Source: Blastococcus aggregatus
GTDB lineage: Bacteria; Actinomycetota; Actinomycetes; Mycobacteriales; Geodermatophilaceae
Reading direction: 5' to 3'
Assembly (NCBI RefSeq): GCF_900221005.1
Contig: NZ_OBQI01000003.1
Location: forward strand, 62,001 to 126,000
DNA length: 64,000 bases
Shown: one piece after another, positions 34,590 to 43,479 of the stretch
Layout: each line of letters begins with the position of its first letter
How positions within the stretch are numbered: position 1 is the first letter of the stretch
Translations under genes and position numbers: made by a program
The notes under the pieces: model-generated
The model's database searches: none
Seen by the model: only the letters and a program-made list of their open reading frames with translations
Told to the model about the DNA's origin: nothing

Positions 34590-35495
34590 TGCGCGCGGTC
34601 GGCCTTCGGCTCGCCACGCACCGATGACGCTCAGCGCACCGGGCACGCACTCGACGACGACGGGCAGCGGCGCCACCGGCTCGCCGTCGGCGTAGGTCGT
34701 GACGCCCGGGCAGGACAGCTCCACGCGGGCGGCGCGGAACACCGAGACCGACGGGTGGTCCACGTGCGAGCCGTCGGCCAGCCGGGGACGGGTGCGGATC
34801 AGCTCGCGGCGCGTGGTGGGCCCGACGACGGTGACGTCGAACCGGCCGTCGGCGGGGTCCGCACCCGGGCAGATGTTCAGCCCGCCGCCGTACCAGGCGG
34901 TGTTGCCGACGGCGATCATCGTCGCCGGCAGCGTCCGCGCCTCGTCGTCGTCGAGCCGCAGCGTGATCTCGTAGGGGTGCAGCCGGGCCAGCTCGATCAG
35001 CACGGCGAGGTCGTACCGGCGGCGACCACGCGGCCAGCGCAGCCGGTTGGCGCGGTCGGTGACGGCCGAGTCGAAGCCGCAGCACAGCACGGTGGCCCAC
35101 CAGCGGTCGCCCACCCGGCCGGCGTCGAGGGCCCGCCGCGCCCCCGCCGCCAGGTCCGCGGCGATCGCCCGGGCGGCGGCCGCGGGGTCGGCCGGCATCC
35201 CGAGGGCCAGGGCCAGGTCGTTGCCGGTGCCGGCCGGGACCACGCCCAGGGGCGTTCCGGTTCCGGCGACCGCCTGCAGCGCGGCGTGCGCCGTCCCGTC
35301 ACCGCCGACGGCCACGACCGCGGCGACCCCCGCGGCCACGGCCGCCCGCCCCTGCGCCTCGGCCTGGGCACCGGTGGTGGCCGGCAGGATCCGGGGGCGT
35401 AGGCCGGCGTTCCGGAGCTCGTGCAGGACGGCCTCACCGGCGGCCCGGGCACGGCCACGGCCCGCGGCAGCACTGACCAGCACGGCGACGTCCAC
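34587..35495 (-). CDS. Diacylglycerol kinase family lipid kinase
   Basis: 302 residues. The nucleotide-binding loop is VAVGGDGTAHAAL (GGDGT near residue 65), followed by LGVVPAGTGNDLALALGMP and the C-terminal beta-sandwich (TAWYGGGLNICPGADPADGR; LSCPGVTTYADGEPVAPLP). It phosphorylates diacylglycerol or a related lipid alcohol, feeding phosphatidic acid back to phospholipid synthesis. It lies 12 nt downstream of tatC on the same strand and is probably part of the tatA-tatC transcript. GTG 35495 has no strong ribosome binding site. Confidence 0.9.
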   Translation of the reverse strand: MDVAVLVSAAAGRGRARAAGEAVLHELRNAGLRPRILPATTGAQAEAQGRAAVAAGVAAVVAVGGDGTAHAALQAVAGTGTPLGVVPAGTGNDLALALGMPADPAAAARAIAADLAAGARRALDAGRVGDRWWATVLCCGFDSAVTDRANRLRWPRGRRRYDLAVLIELARLHPYEITLRLDDDEARTLPATMIAVGNTAWYGGGLNICPGADPADGRFDVTVVGPTTRRELIRTRPRLADGSHVDHPSVSVFRAARVELSCPGVTTYADGEPVAPLPVVVECVPGALSVIGAWRAEGRPRA

Positions 35496-35507
35496 GGTGC
35501 GGCCCGG

Positions 35508-36401
35508 TCAGCCGCGGGTGGACGCGGAGTCGTGCGGCTCGTCCAGCGAGGAGGGGCTCGCGTCCAGCGGGGAGGCCACGTCGTCACCGAGGTCGTGGAA
35601 GCTCTCTGCCGCCTCGCGGCGGGCCCGACGCCGGTCGACGAAGCGCGCGATCTGGATGGCCACCTCGAACAGCAGGATCATCGGCCCGGCCATCGCCAGC
35701 ATCGTGAACGGGTCCTGCGTGGGCGTGACGAACGCGGCGAACACGATGGTCAGGAAGAAGATCCAGCGCCGGCTCTTCGCCAGCACCGCGTAGCTCAGGA
35801 TGCCCACCAGGTTGAGCGCGACGGCGATCAGCGGGAGCTCCAGGGAGAGCCCGAAGGCCACCAGCAGGCTGATCACGAAGCCGAGGTAGTCCGGTGCCGT
35901 CAGCTGGAAGGCGACCTCGTCCCCGGCGAGGGAGAGCAGCAGCTCCAGCCCCTTGCGCAGGGTCAGCCAGGCCAGGAAGGCGCCGGCGGCGAACAGCGCC
36001 GTGGCCGAGGCGACGAAGGCGACGGTGTAGCGCCGTTCGTGGCGCCGCAGGCCGGGGGTGATGAACGCCCACAGCTGGTACAGCCAGAACGGCGCCGACA
36101 GGACGGCGCCGGCGATCAGGCCGATCTTGAGGCGCAGCAGCACGCCGCCGAAGACGTCGAGCACCACCAGCCGGCACTCCTCGTCGCCCTGGAACCGGAA
36201 GCTCGAGGGGAGCTCGCAGTAGGGCTCGGTGAGGAAGGTCAGCAGGCCGTGGTCGTACCAGAGGAACCCGACGGCCGTGCCCAGGGCGAGCGCCAGCAGC
36301 GCCTTGGCGATCCGGTTGCGCAGCTCGGTCAGATGACCGACCAGCGGCATGGTCGCCTGCGGGTCGCGCTTCCGGCGCCTGCGCCGCGGCGCCTCGCTCA
36401 C
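35508..36401 (-). CDS. tatC: Sec-independent protein translocase TatC
   Basis: 297 residues. Basic N-terminus (RRRRRKRDPQ), MPLVGHLTELRNRIAKALLA (the conserved TatC start), six membrane helices and FVTPTQDPFTMLAMAGPMILLFE near the end. It binds twin-arginine signal peptides and, with TatA, exports folded proteins. A C-terminal hydrophilic tail of about 45 residues rich in Ser/Asp (DASPSSLDEPHDSAS) is longer than in E. coli and similar to other actinobacteria. tatB is not in the window. Located between tatA and the lipid kinase. Confidence 0.94.
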   Translation of the reverse strand: MSEAPRRRRRKRDPQATMPLVGHLTELRNRIAKALLALALGTAVGFLWYDHGLLTFLTEPYCELPSSFRFQGDEECRLVVLDVFGGVLLRLKIGLIAGAVLSAPFWLYQLWAFITPGLRRHERRYTVAFVASATALFAAGAFLAWLTLRKGLELLLSLAGDEVAFQLTAPDYLGFVISLLVAFGLSLELPLIAVALNLVGILSYAVLAKSRRWIFFLTIVFAAFVTPTQDPFTMLAMAGPMILLFEVAIQIARFVDRRRARREAAESFHDLGDDVASPLDASPSSLDEPHDSASTRG

Positions 36402-36424
36402 CGTCGTCCGGTCCGGGGCTGGGG

Positions 36425-36757
36425 TCAGGAGGGGCGGTCGGACGTGCGCGCCTGCTCGGCGCGGGCCCGCAGCTCAGCGGCGCGCAGCTCGGCGGCGTGC
36501 GCCTCCGCCGCGAGCACGTCGGCCTCGGCGGTCGACGGGGCCGGCGTCACGATCTCGCCGCGCACGGTCGTCTTCGCCGGCTCCTTGCCGCGGACTCCCC
36601 CGCCCACGGAGTCGTCGTCCTTCATGCCCTTCATCTCGCCCTTGAAGATCCGGAGCGAGCGGCCCAGGGAGCGCGAGGCGTCCGGGAGCTTCTTGTAGCC
36701 GAACAGCAGCAGGATGGCCAGGATGATCAGGCCGATCTCCAGCGGGCCGAGATTCAC
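36425..36757 (-). CDS. tatA: Twin-arginine translocase subunit TatA
   Basis: 110 residues. N-terminal helix LGPLEIGLIILAILLLFGYK with the FGxxKLPD hinge (FGYKKLPDASRSLGRSLRIF) and amphipathic helix, then a long Ala/Glu-rich tail (EAHAAELRAAELRARAEQAR) likely to be a coiled coil. It forms the TatA pore assembly with TatC. GTG 36757 has GGAGGA 4 nt upstream. The sequence before it (a -10-like TAGCAT near 36783-36788 on this strand) could be the promoter of the tatA-tatC-kinase operon. Confidence 0.92.
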   Translation of the reverse strand: MNLGPLEIGLIILAILLLFGYKKLPDASRSLGRSLRIFKGEMKGMKDDDSVGGGVRGKEPAKTTVRGEIVTPAPSTAEADVLAAEAHAAELRAAELRARAEQARTSDRPS

Positions 36758-36819
36758 TGGTCCTCCAGAAGTTGAGTCGCGACCGATGCTACGCCGGACG
36801 CGGCCGCTCCCCCGCACCG

Positions 36820-37026
36820 TCAGCGACGGTCGGCCGACTCGTCGTCCGTCCGGGCGGCGCGATCGGCGGTCGCCGTGATCTGGTCCAGCAGCGGCTGCAC
36901 CTCGCGCTCGAAGGCGGTGACCTCCCGCGCCAGCCGGGCGCGGGCGCCCAGGACGCCGTAGGCGAGGGCGCCGAGGACGACGACGGACAGCACCACGACG
37001 ACGCCCCACACGACCCACAGCAGCAC
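36820..37026 (-). CDS. Small single-span membrane protein
   Basis: 68 residues. One membrane helix (LLWVVWGVVVVLSVVVLGAL, residues 2-21), then an amphipathic cytoplasmic segment (ARARLAREVTAFEREVQPLL) and an acidic tail (RTDDESADRR). A possible coiled coil suggests a partner protein. Similar short ORFs occur between pafC and tatA in actinobacteria, function unknown. GTG 37026 lies 6 nt after TAGGGT, whose TAG is the pafC stop codon, so it may be transcribed both by readthrough from pafBC and from its own leaderless promoter. Confidence 0.7.
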   Translation of the reverse strand: MLLWVVWGVVVVLSVVVLGALAYGVLGARARLAREVTAFEREVQPLLDQITATADRAARTDDESADRR

Positions 37027-37032
37027 GGGGCG

Positions 37033-37038
37033 ACCCTA
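37033..37038 (-). promoter_or_regulatory. -10 box TAGGGT overlapping the pafC stop codon
   Basis: On the minus strand TAGGGT (37038 to 37033) ends 6 nt before GTG 37026. Its TAG is the stop codon of pafC. Confidence 0.45.
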
Positions 37039-38022
37039 GCGGGTGGCGCTGCCCGGGGCGTCGATCCCGTAGCGGGCCAGCGCCGCCCGGGCGTCGGCGG
37101 CGACGTCGTCGGCCAGCCCGGTCGGCTCGTCGACCAGCGCGTCCCCGCCCAGGGAGGCGACCAGCCGCCGGGCCCACGCCAGGTCGGCGGTGCGCACCGT
37201 GACCGCGAGCCCGCCCGGCGGGTCGTCGACGGGCGCGACGGAGTCGACCGGGTAGTACTCGGCCACCCACCGGCTGCCGCGGGACAACCGCAGCCGCACG
37301 GCCGGCGACCCCGGCTCGGGGTGGTAGACCCCGCCCTCGACGTCTCGCTCGTGCGCCTCGGGTGGCGGGGCGGCCGGTTCGTCGAGGACGGCGACGTCGT
37401 CGACCCGGTCGAGGCGGAACAGCCGCACGCCCTCGACCCGGCGGCACCAGGCCTCCAGGTACCAGCGCCCGTCGACCAGCAGCAGGCGCATCGGGTCGAC
37501 CGTGCGCTCGGTCCGCTCGTCGCGCGTGGGCACGTAGTAGTGCAGGTGGAGGGCGCGCTTGCGCTGGAGCGCCTCCCGGACGACGGCGAGGGTCTCCTCG
37601 CGCGCGTCCACGCTCACGGTGATCGGGGCGACCTCGGCCGCATGGCCGGCGGCGGCCGACACCTTGGCGAGCGCGCGGCTCACCGCCTCGCGCTCGGCGA
37701 GCCCCGGCAGCTCCAGCAGGGTCTTCAGGGCCACGACCAGTGCAACGGCCTCGTCGGTGGTCAGCCGCAGCGGCCGCACCATGCCGGCGGGGAAGGTGAC
37801 GTGCACCCGGTCGCCCTCGAAGGAGAGGTCGATGAGGTCGCCGGGGCCGTGCCCGGGCAGGCCGCACATCCAGAGCAGTTCGAGGTCGCTGCGCAACTGC
37901 CGCTCGGTGACGCCGAAGTCCCGGGCCGCCTCCTGGACGCGGACGCCGTCGGGCCGCGCGGTCAGGTACGGGATCAGGGCCAGCAACCGGGTCATCCGGT
38001 CGGGCGTGCTGCTGGTGCTCAT
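37036..38022 (-). CDS. pafC: WYL-domain regulator PafC
   Basis: 328 residues. N-terminal winged helix (MTRLLALIPYLTARPDGVRV; AARDFGVTERQLRSDLELLW), a WYL domain in the middle (LHLHYYVPTRDERTERTVDP; VDGRWYLEAWCRRVEGVRLF) and a WCX C-terminal region. With PafB it forms the heterodimeric activator of LexA-independent DNA-damage genes in mycobacteria. The ATG overlaps the pafB stop by ATGA (38019-38022), so the partners are translationally coupled. The proteasome genes are nearby, but PafBC is not itself a proteasome subunit. Confidence 0.92.
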   Translation of the reverse strand: MSTSSTPDRMTRLLALIPYLTARPDGVRVQEAARDFGVTERQLRSDLELLWMCGLPGHGPGDLIDLSFEGDRVHVTFPAGMVRPLRLTTDEAVALVVALKTLLELPGLAEREAVSRALAKVSAAAGHAAEVAPITVSVDAREETLAVVREALQRKRALHLHYYVPTRDERTERTVDPMRLLLVDGRWYLEAWCRRVEGVRLFRLDRVDDVAVLDEPAAPPPEAHERDVEGGVYHPEPGSPAVRLRLSRGSRWVAEYYPVDSVAPVDDPPGGLAVTVRTADLAWARRLVASLGGDALVDEPTGLADDVAADARAALARYGIDAPGSATR

Positions 38023-38999
38023 GCGGACGCCCCCATCGCGGCCAGCCGGGTGAGTCGGGCGATCACGGCGTCGCGGACCTCGGCGGGCGATTCGACGACG
38101 ACGTCGGCGCCCAGGGCGGCGAGCTGACCGGCCAGCCCCCACGGCTCGGTCGTGCGCAGTTCCAGCCGGTCCTCCGTGCCGTCCTGCGTCGTCCCGAGCG
38201 GGGTGGCCCAGCGGCGCAGACCGACGGCCGTGCCGGGCCGGGCACGCACGACGACGACGTGCTCCTGGCCGCCCACCTGGTTGGCGACCATCGCGCCGAG
38301 GTCCAGGTCGGCCGGGGGCTCGAACGCGCCGGCGGGCCCGGTGGCCTGCGGCGTGCCGACGACGCGGGAGAGCCGGAACATCCGCGGCTGCTGCCGGTCG
38401 AGGTCCAGTCCGCCGAGGTACCAGCGGCCGTGCCAGGCGATGACGCCCCACGGCTGCACGTGCCGGCGGGCGGGGGCGTCCTCGTCCGGGCGCCGGTAGT
38501 CGAACTGCAGGGCACGGCGGTCCCGGGCGGCGGCGTAGACCGGCTCGAACGCGGGCTCCCCCGCGTCCAGCCGCGGCTGCAGCGGGATGCCTCCCCCGGT
38601 CTCGACGTCGACGCCGGCGGCCCGGAGCTTCACGAGGGCGCTCTGCGCGGCACCGGCGAGCTGGGCGGACTCCCACAGCCGCAGTGCCAGGCCGACGGCC
38701 GCCGCCTCCTCGCCGGTCAGCTGGATCTCGGGCAGCTCGTAGTCCGCGCGGGCGATGCGGTAGCCGTCCTCGGTGTCGAAGACGCTGGTGCGGCCGGTCT
38801 CCAGCGGCACGCCCATCTCGCGGAGCTCGGCCTTGTCGCGCTCGAACATCCGCTTGAAGGCCTCGTCGGCGCGGTCGGTGCCGTCGTCGGCCTCGTAGCC
38901 GGGCACGGTCGCGCGGATGCGGGCCGCCGTCACGTACTGGCGGGTGCTGAGCAGCGCGATGACCAGGTTGACCAGTCGTTCCGCCCGCTTGGCCGCCAT
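38019..38999 (-). CDS. pafB: WYL-domain regulator PafB
   Basis: 326 residues. N-terminal HTH (ERLVNLVIALLSTRQYVTAA; FKRMFERDKAELREMGVPLE), WYL domain (LQFDYRRPDEDAPARRHVQP; WHGRWYLGGLDLDRQQPRMF) and WCX C-terminus. Partner of PafC. The WYL core senses a damage-related ligand, thought to be single-stranded DNA. ATG 38999 has a leaderless -10 box 7 nt upstream, facing the divergent DUF3866 promoter 40 nt away. Confidence 0.93.
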   Translation of the reverse strand: MAAKRAERLVNLVIALLSTRQYVTAARIRATVPGYEADDGTDRADEAFKRMFERDKAELREMGVPLETGRTSVFDTEDGYRIARADYELPEIQLTGEEAAAVGLALRLWESAQLAGAAQSALVKLRAAGVDVETGGGIPLQPRLDAGEPAFEPVYAAARDRRALQFDYRRPDEDAPARRHVQPWGVIAWHGRWYLGGLDLDRQQPRMFRLSRVVGTPQATGPAGAFEPPADLDLGAMVANQVGGQEHVVVVRARPGTAVGLRRWATPLGTTQDGTEDRLELRTTEPWGLAGQLAALGADVVVESPAEVRDAVIARLTRLAAMGASA

Positions 39000-39006
39000 G
39001 CGCCCC

Positions 39007-39012
39007 AGGCTA
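39007..39012 (-). promoter_or_regulatory. -10 box TAGCCT of pafBC
   Basis: On the minus strand TAGCCT (39012 to 39007) ends 7 nt before ATG 38999 of pafB. Confidence 0.6.
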
Positions 39013-39051
39013 GTGGGCAGCGGCCGACCGGCCGTCTCCCGGGACGCTGGC

Positions 39052-39057
39052 TAGCCT
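39052..39057 (+). promoter_or_regulatory. -10 box TAGCCT of the DUF3866 gene
   Basis: TAGCCT ends 7 nt (GCGGGGC) before ATG 39065. Identical hexamer and spacing to the divergent pafB promoter. Confidence 0.6.
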
Positions 39058-39064
39058 GCGGGGC

Positions 39065-40165
39065 ATGAGCTCTCCGGTCCCGTCCCGCATCCGTTGGCGG
39101 CGCGGGGCGGTGACCGCGCTCGGGCGGAGCGGGCACGACTCGCTGGAGCTCACCGTCTCCGTGCCCGAGGACGGCGAGCTGCGCGCGCTCGCCTACCCGT
39201 CGCTCGTCGGCGTCCCGCAGGTCGGCGACGACGTGCTGCTGAACACGACCGCCTGGGCGCAGAACCTCGGCACGGGCGGCTACGCGCTGGTGGTCGCCGT
39301 CCCCGACCGGCTGCCGGCCGACCCCTCCGGCCCGGGCCACCTGGTGAAGGCCCGCTACACGCCGATGCAGGTGACCGTGCAGGGCGTCGACGAGCAGGAG
39401 ACCGAGCACCACGCGACGCTCGCCGAGGCCGACTCCCTGGACGGCATGCCGGTGGTCGTGGCCGATCTGCACTCGGCGCTGCCGGCGGTGCTCATCGGGA
39501 TGCTGGCCACCGACCCCGACCTCAAGGTCGCCTACGTGATGACCGACGGCGGAGCGCTCGCGGCCGGGTTCTCGCGGACCATCGACGCGCTGCGGAAGTC
39601 GCTGGCCGGCATCGTCACGGTGGGTCAGGCCTTCGGCGGCGACGTCGAGGCGGTCACCGTGCACACCGGCCTGCTGGCCGCGCGGCACGTGCTGGGCGCG
39701 GACCTCGCCGTCGTCACCCAGGGCCCGGGCAACCTCGGCACCGGGACGCCGTGGGGCTTCTCCGGCGTCGCCGCCGGCGAGGCGTGCAACGCCGTCGCCG
39801 TGCTCGGCGGCCAGGCCATCGGCGCGCTGCGCATCTCCGACGCCGACCCGCGGCCGCGCCACCGCGGGGTGTCGCACCACTCGCTCACCGCGTTCGGGCG
39901 GGTGGCGCTGGGCGGCGTGACGCTGGTGGCCCCGCGCGGCCTGGGCTCCGAGCTCGGGTCGCAGGTCGACGAGGACCTCGCTGGGCAGCCCGCCCGGAAC
40001 CCCGTCGTGTGGGTGGACACCGACGGCCTCGAGGACGCCCTCGGCCTCTCCCCCATCCCGCTGCGGACGATGGGGCGCGGCATGCCCGAGGAGCGCGCCT
40101 ACTTCCTCGCCGCCGCGGCCGCCGGCCGCTACGCCGCCCTGTGTGATCTGTCAGCCTCCGGCTGA
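39065..40165 (+). CDS. DUF3866 family protein
   Basis: 366 residues, the full length of the DUF3866 family, which is nearly always found beside the proteasome/pafBC genes or in Firmicutes of similar style. Conserved blocks: IRWRRGAVTALGRSGHDSLE; VGDDVLLNTTAWAQNLGTGG; LVVAVPDR; DLKVAYVMTDGGALAAGFSR; VVTQGPGNLGTGTPWGFSG; PRHRGVSHHSLTAFGRVALG. The His/Asp-rich and glycine-rich blocks suggest an enzyme, but no activity is known to me. No signal peptide or membrane helix. Start supported by the leaderless -10 box. Confidence 0.85.
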   Translation: MSSPVPSRIRWRRGAVTALGRSGHDSLELTVSVPEDGELRALAYPSLVGVPQVGDDVLLNTTAWAQNLGTGGYALVVAVPDRLPADPSGPGHLVKARYTPMQVTVQGVDEQETEHHATLAEADSLDGMPVVVADLHSALPAVLIGMLATDPDLKVAYVMTDGGALAAGFSRTIDALRKSLAGIVTVGQAFGGDVEAVTVHTGLLAARHVLGADLAVVTQGPGNLGTGTPWGFSGVAAGEACNAVAVLGGQAIGALRISDADPRPRHRGVSHHSLTAFGRVALGGVTLVAPRGLGSELGSQVDEDLAGQPARNPVVWVDTDGLEDALGLSPIPLRTMGRGMPEERAYFLAAAAAGRYAALCDLSASG

Positions 40166-40313
40166 CACCGCGGCCAGGAGCCGTTCCCCGGTTGCGTCGA
40201 GCGCGTCTGACGCACCGCGCCGGGGAGCCTCCGGCCCCCACGTCGTGGCGCGTCCCTCGCGGGGCGGCTTCAGGCCACGCCTCCACGGACCCTTCGGGCC
40301 CGTTCGGCCTGCC

Positions 40314-41672
40314 CTACATGCTCGCGATGAGCTTCTCGACGCGGTCGTCGACGGACTTGAACGGGTCCTTGCACAACACGGTGCGCTGGGCCTGGTCGTT
40401 GAGCTTCAGGTGCACCCAGTCGACGGTGAAGTCGCGGCGCTTCTCCTGGGCCTTGCGGATGAACTCGCCGCGCAGCCGGGCGCGGGTGGTCTGCGGGGGC
40501 ACGTTCTTGGCCTCGAAGACCCGGGGCTCGTGGGTGACCCGCTCGACCTGGCCGGCCCGCTCCAGCAGGTAGTACAGGCCGCGGGTGCGGCTGATGTCGT
40601 GGTAGGCGAGGTCCATCTGTGCGACCCGCGGCGAGGACAGCGGCAGGTCGCGCTTGGCCCGGTAGCGCTCGATCAGGCTGTACTTGATGGCCCAGTCGAT
40701 CTCCCGGTCGATGAGGCTGATGTCCTCGGTGTCGACGGCCTTGAGCACCCTTCCCCACAGCTCGAGCATCTGCCGCTGCACCGGGGTGACGCCCTCACGG
40801 TCGGCGAACTCCAGCGCGCGGTCGTGGTACTCGCGCTGGATCTCCAGCGCCGACATCTCCTTGCCGCTGGACAGCCGCACCCTGCGCCGGCCGGTCATGT
40901 CGTGGCTGATCTCGCGGATGGCGCGGATCGGGTTCTCCAGCGTCATGTCCCGGATCGGGACGCCGGCCTCGATCATGCGCAGCACGAGATCGGTCATCGC
41001 CACCTTGAGCAGCGTCGTCGTCTCGCTCATGTTCGAGTCCCCGACGATGACGTGCAGCCGGCGGTACTTCTCGGCGTCGGCGTGCGGCTCGTCGCGGGTG
41101 TTGATGATCGGCCGGGAGCGGGTGGTGGCGCTGGAGACGCCCTCCCAGATGTGCTCGGCCCGCTGGCTGACGCAGTAGACCGCACCCCGCGGGGTCTGCA
41201 GCACCTTGCCGGCACCCACCACGATCTGGCGGCTCACCAGGAACGGGATGAGGACGTCGGCCAGCCGGCTGAACTCGCCGTGCCGGCCGACCAGGTAGTT
41301 CTCGTGGCAGCCGTAGCTGTTGCCCGCGGAGTCGGTGTTGTTCTTGAACAGGTAGATGTCACCGATCACGCCCTCCTCGGCCAGGCGCTGCTCGGCGTCG
41401 ACCAGCAGTCCCTCGAGGATCCGCTCGCCGGCCTTGTCGTGGACGACGAGCTCGGTGAGGTCGTCGCACTCCGCCGTCGCGTACTCGGGGTGGCTGCCGA
41501 CGTCCAGGTAGAGCCGGGAGCCGTTGCGGAGGAAGACGTTGGAGCTGCGACCCCAGGACACCACCCGCCGGAACAGGTAGCGGGCGACCTCGTCCGGGGA
41601 CAGCCGCCGCTGCCCCTTGAAGGTGCACGTGACGCCGTACTCGGTCTCGATCCCGAAGATCCGTCGGTCCAC
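40314..41672 (-). CDS. pafA: Pup-protein ligase PafA
   Basis: 452 residues, exactly the mycobacterial length. PafA uses ATP to join the C-terminal glutamate of Pup to a lysine of the target. Glutamine-synthetase-like blocks: N-terminal [13 protein letters not shown] with the catalytic/Mg Glu, [60 protein letters not shown] and [11 protein letters not shown]. The Dop-specific loop is absent. GTG 41672 follows a leaderless -10 box by 6 nt. Its own promoter separates it from prcBA upstream. Confidence 0.95.
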   Translation of the reverse strand: MDRRIFGIETEYGVTCTFKGQRRLSPDEVARYLFRRVVSWGRSSNVFLRNGSRLYLDVGSHPEYATAECDDLTELVVHDKAGERILEGLLVDAEQRLAEEGVIGDIYLFKNNTDSAGNSYGCHENYLVGRHGEFSRLADVLIPFLVSRQIVVGAGKVLQTPRGAVYCVSQRAEHIWEGVSSATTRSRPIINTRDEPHADAEKYRRLHVIVGDSNMSETTTLLKVAMTDLVLRMIEAGVPIRDMTLENPIRAIREISHDMTGRRRVRLSSGKEMSALEIQREYHDRALEFADREGVTPVQRQMLELWGRVLKAVDTEDISLIDREIDWAIKYSLIERYRAKRDLPLSSPRVAQMDLAYHDISRTRGLYYLLERAGQVERVTHEPRVFEAKNVPPQTTRARLRGEFIRKAQEKRRDFTVDWVHLKLNDQAQRTVLCKDPFKSVDDRVEKLIASM

Positions 41673-41678
41673 GATCCG

Positions 41679-41684
41679 AGCCTA
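41679..41684 (-). promoter_or_regulatory. -10 box TAGGCT of pafA
   Basis: On the minus strand TAGGCT (41684 to 41679) ends 6 nt before GTG 41672. Confidence 0.55.
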
Positions 41685-41731
41685 GGCGCCGGAGGCGACA
41701 GGGATCGTCTCCGCGCGCACGCGCGCTCGGC

Positions 41732-42604
41732 TCAGCCCTCGCCGCCGTCCTCGTCGTGGGCGTCGAAGCCCGCCTCGCCGGCGGTGTCGGGGTTGGCCGG
41801 GTCGCCGAGGCCGGCGGGCGTGCCCGGCTCCGGCACGCTGGGCGCGTGGTGAACCGTGGCCGGTGCGTCCTCGACGGCGTCGGGCGTGGGCTCGTCGCCC
41901 AGCAGGGTGCGCAGCGCCGAGCCGGTGATGCGGCGGAAGGCCCGCTTGGGCCGGCGCCGGTCGAGGACGGCGACCTCCAGCTGGGCGGCGGTGAGCTGCG
42001 ACGGGCCGCCGTGCGCGGCACCGGCGGTGACCGGGCTGACCGCGGACAGCGCCCGGACGCCGACCTGCAGGGCGTCCGACAGGCCCATGCCCGGCAGGAA
42101 GTGCTCGCGCAGGTGGCCGGTCACGGCCTCGGCCTGGCCGCCCATGACGACGAAGTCCGGCTCGTCGACCACCGAGCCGTCGAAGGTCAGCCGGTAGAGC
42201 TGGTCGGTCTCGGGCCGGTCGCCGACCTCGGCGACGCAGAGCTCGACCTCGTAGGGCTTCATCTGCTCGGTGAAGATCGCGCCGAGGGTCTGCGCGTAGG
42301 CGTTGGCGATCACCCGGCCGGTGACGTCGCGGCGGTTGTAGGAGTAGCCGCGGACGTCGGCCAGGCGGACCCCGGCGACGCGCAGGCTCTCGAACTCGCT
42401 GTACCGGCCGACGGCGGCGAAACCGATCCGGTCGTAGATCTCGCCGACCTTGTGCAGCGTGGAGCTGGGGTTCTCGGCGATGAACAGCACGCCGTCGGCG
42501 TAGGTGACGACGGCGACGCTGCGGCCGCGGGAGATGCCCTTCCGGGCGTACTCCGAGCGGTCCCGCATGACCTGCTCGGCGGAGGCGTAGTACGGCATCG
42601 TCAT
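41732..42604 (-). CDS. prcA: 20S proteasome alpha subunit
   Basis: 290 residues. N-terminal gate sequence [20 protein letters not shown], followed by [20 protein letters not shown] and the Ntn-hydrolase fold without a catalytic Thr. It forms the outer rings of the core and the docking site for Mpa. The C-terminus is a 50-residue acidic Pro/Asp/Gly tail (for example [13 protein letters not shown]), longer than in M. tuberculosis and presumably disordered. ATG 42604 overlaps the prcB stop (ATGA) and has AGGAGA 6 nt upstream. Confidence 0.95.
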   Translation of the reverse strand: MTMPYYASAEQVMRDRSEYARKGISRGRSVAVVTYADGVLFIAENPSSTLHKVGEIYDRIGFAAVGRYSEFESLRVAGVRLADVRGYSYNRRDVTGRVIANAYAQTLGAIFTEQMKPYEVELCVAEVGDRPETDQLYRLTFDGSVVDEPDFVVMGGQAEAVTGHLREHFLPGMGLSDALQVGVRALSAVSPVTAGAAHGGPSQLTAAQLEVAVLDRRRPKRAFRRITGSALRTLLGDEPTPDAVEDAPATVHHAPSVPEPGTPAGLGDPANPDTAGEAGFDAHDEDGGEG

Positions 42605-43479
42605 GGCTGGTCTCCTGGGCGCGTGGCCCCCCGCTCGGTGTTCCGGCGGTCGGCGTCGGCCCGCTCGGTGACGATCGCGTCGGCGACGGCGGCGATCTCG
42701 GCGTCGGTCAGCCGCACGATGCCCTCGGCGTCGACCCGGTAGACGATCGGGTAGAGCCGGCGCACCGGGTCGGGGCCGCCGGTAGCGGAGTCGTCGTCGG
42801 CGGCGTCGTAGAGGGACTCGACGACCGTGCGGGTGGCCGCGTCGGCCGACAGACCCTGCTGCCACGTCTTCTTGAGCGAGTTCTTGGCGAACAGAGAGCC
42901 GGAGCCGACGGCGGCGTAGCCGCGCTCCTCGTAGTTCCCGCCGGTGACGTCGTAGCTGAAGATACGGCCGGGCGGGGTGCCCTGCGCGGCGTCGAGGTCG
43001 AACCCGGCGAACAGCGGGACGACGGCGAGGCCCTGCATCGCCGCACCCAGGTTGCCCCGGATCATCGCGGCCAGGCGGTTCGCCTTGCCGTCGAGGGACA
43101 TCGTGAGGCCCTCGATCTTCTCGTAGTGCTCGAGCTCCACCTGGTAGAGCTTCACCATCTCGATGGCGATGCCGGCCGCGCCCGCGATGCCGATGACGCT
43201 GTAGGAGTCGGCCGGGTAGACCTTCTCGATGTCGCGCGAGCTGATCAGGTTGCCCATGGTGGCGCGCCGGTCGCCGCCCATGAGGACGCCGCCGGAGTAG
43301 GTGACGGCGACGATCGTCGTGCCGTGCGGCGCCAGGTCTCCCACGGGCATGGTCGGGACGGGGCGGCGGCCGGGCAGGAGGTCAGGCGCCGCGGTGGCGA
43401 GGAAGTCGGTGAACGAGGAGCCCACCCGGTCCAGGTAGGCGGGCGGGAACCCGCTCCGGGTGGCTGACTGATCGCTCAC
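42601..43479 (-). CDS. prcB: 20S proteasome beta subunit
   Basis: 292 residues. A propeptide of about 53 residues ends in GDLAPHG, and the mature protein begins [20 protein letters not shown], giving the N-terminal catalytic threonine. The Asp in GGDRRAT and Lys of IEKVYP are the expected partners; [20 protein letters not shown] is conserved. It forms the inner rings that cleave peptides. The start overlaps the end of the endonuclease VII-like gene (GTGA, 43476-43479) but also has its own GGGAGAGGGAGA site about 5 nt upstream. Confidence 0.95.
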   Translation of the reverse strand: MSDQSATRSGFPPAYLDRVGSSFTDFLATAAPDLLPGRRPVPTMPVGDLAPHGTTIVAVTYSGGVLMGGDRRATMGNLISSRDIEKVYPADSYSVIGIAGAAGIAIEMVKLYQVELEHYEKIEGLTMSLDGKANRLAAMIRGNLGAAMQGLAVVPLFAGFDLDAAQGTPPGRIFSYDVTGGNYEERGYAAVGSGSLFAKNSLKKTWQQGLSADAATRTVVESLYDAADDDSATGGPDPVRRLYPIVYRVDAEGIVRLTDAEIAAVADAIVTERADADRRNTERGATRPGDQP

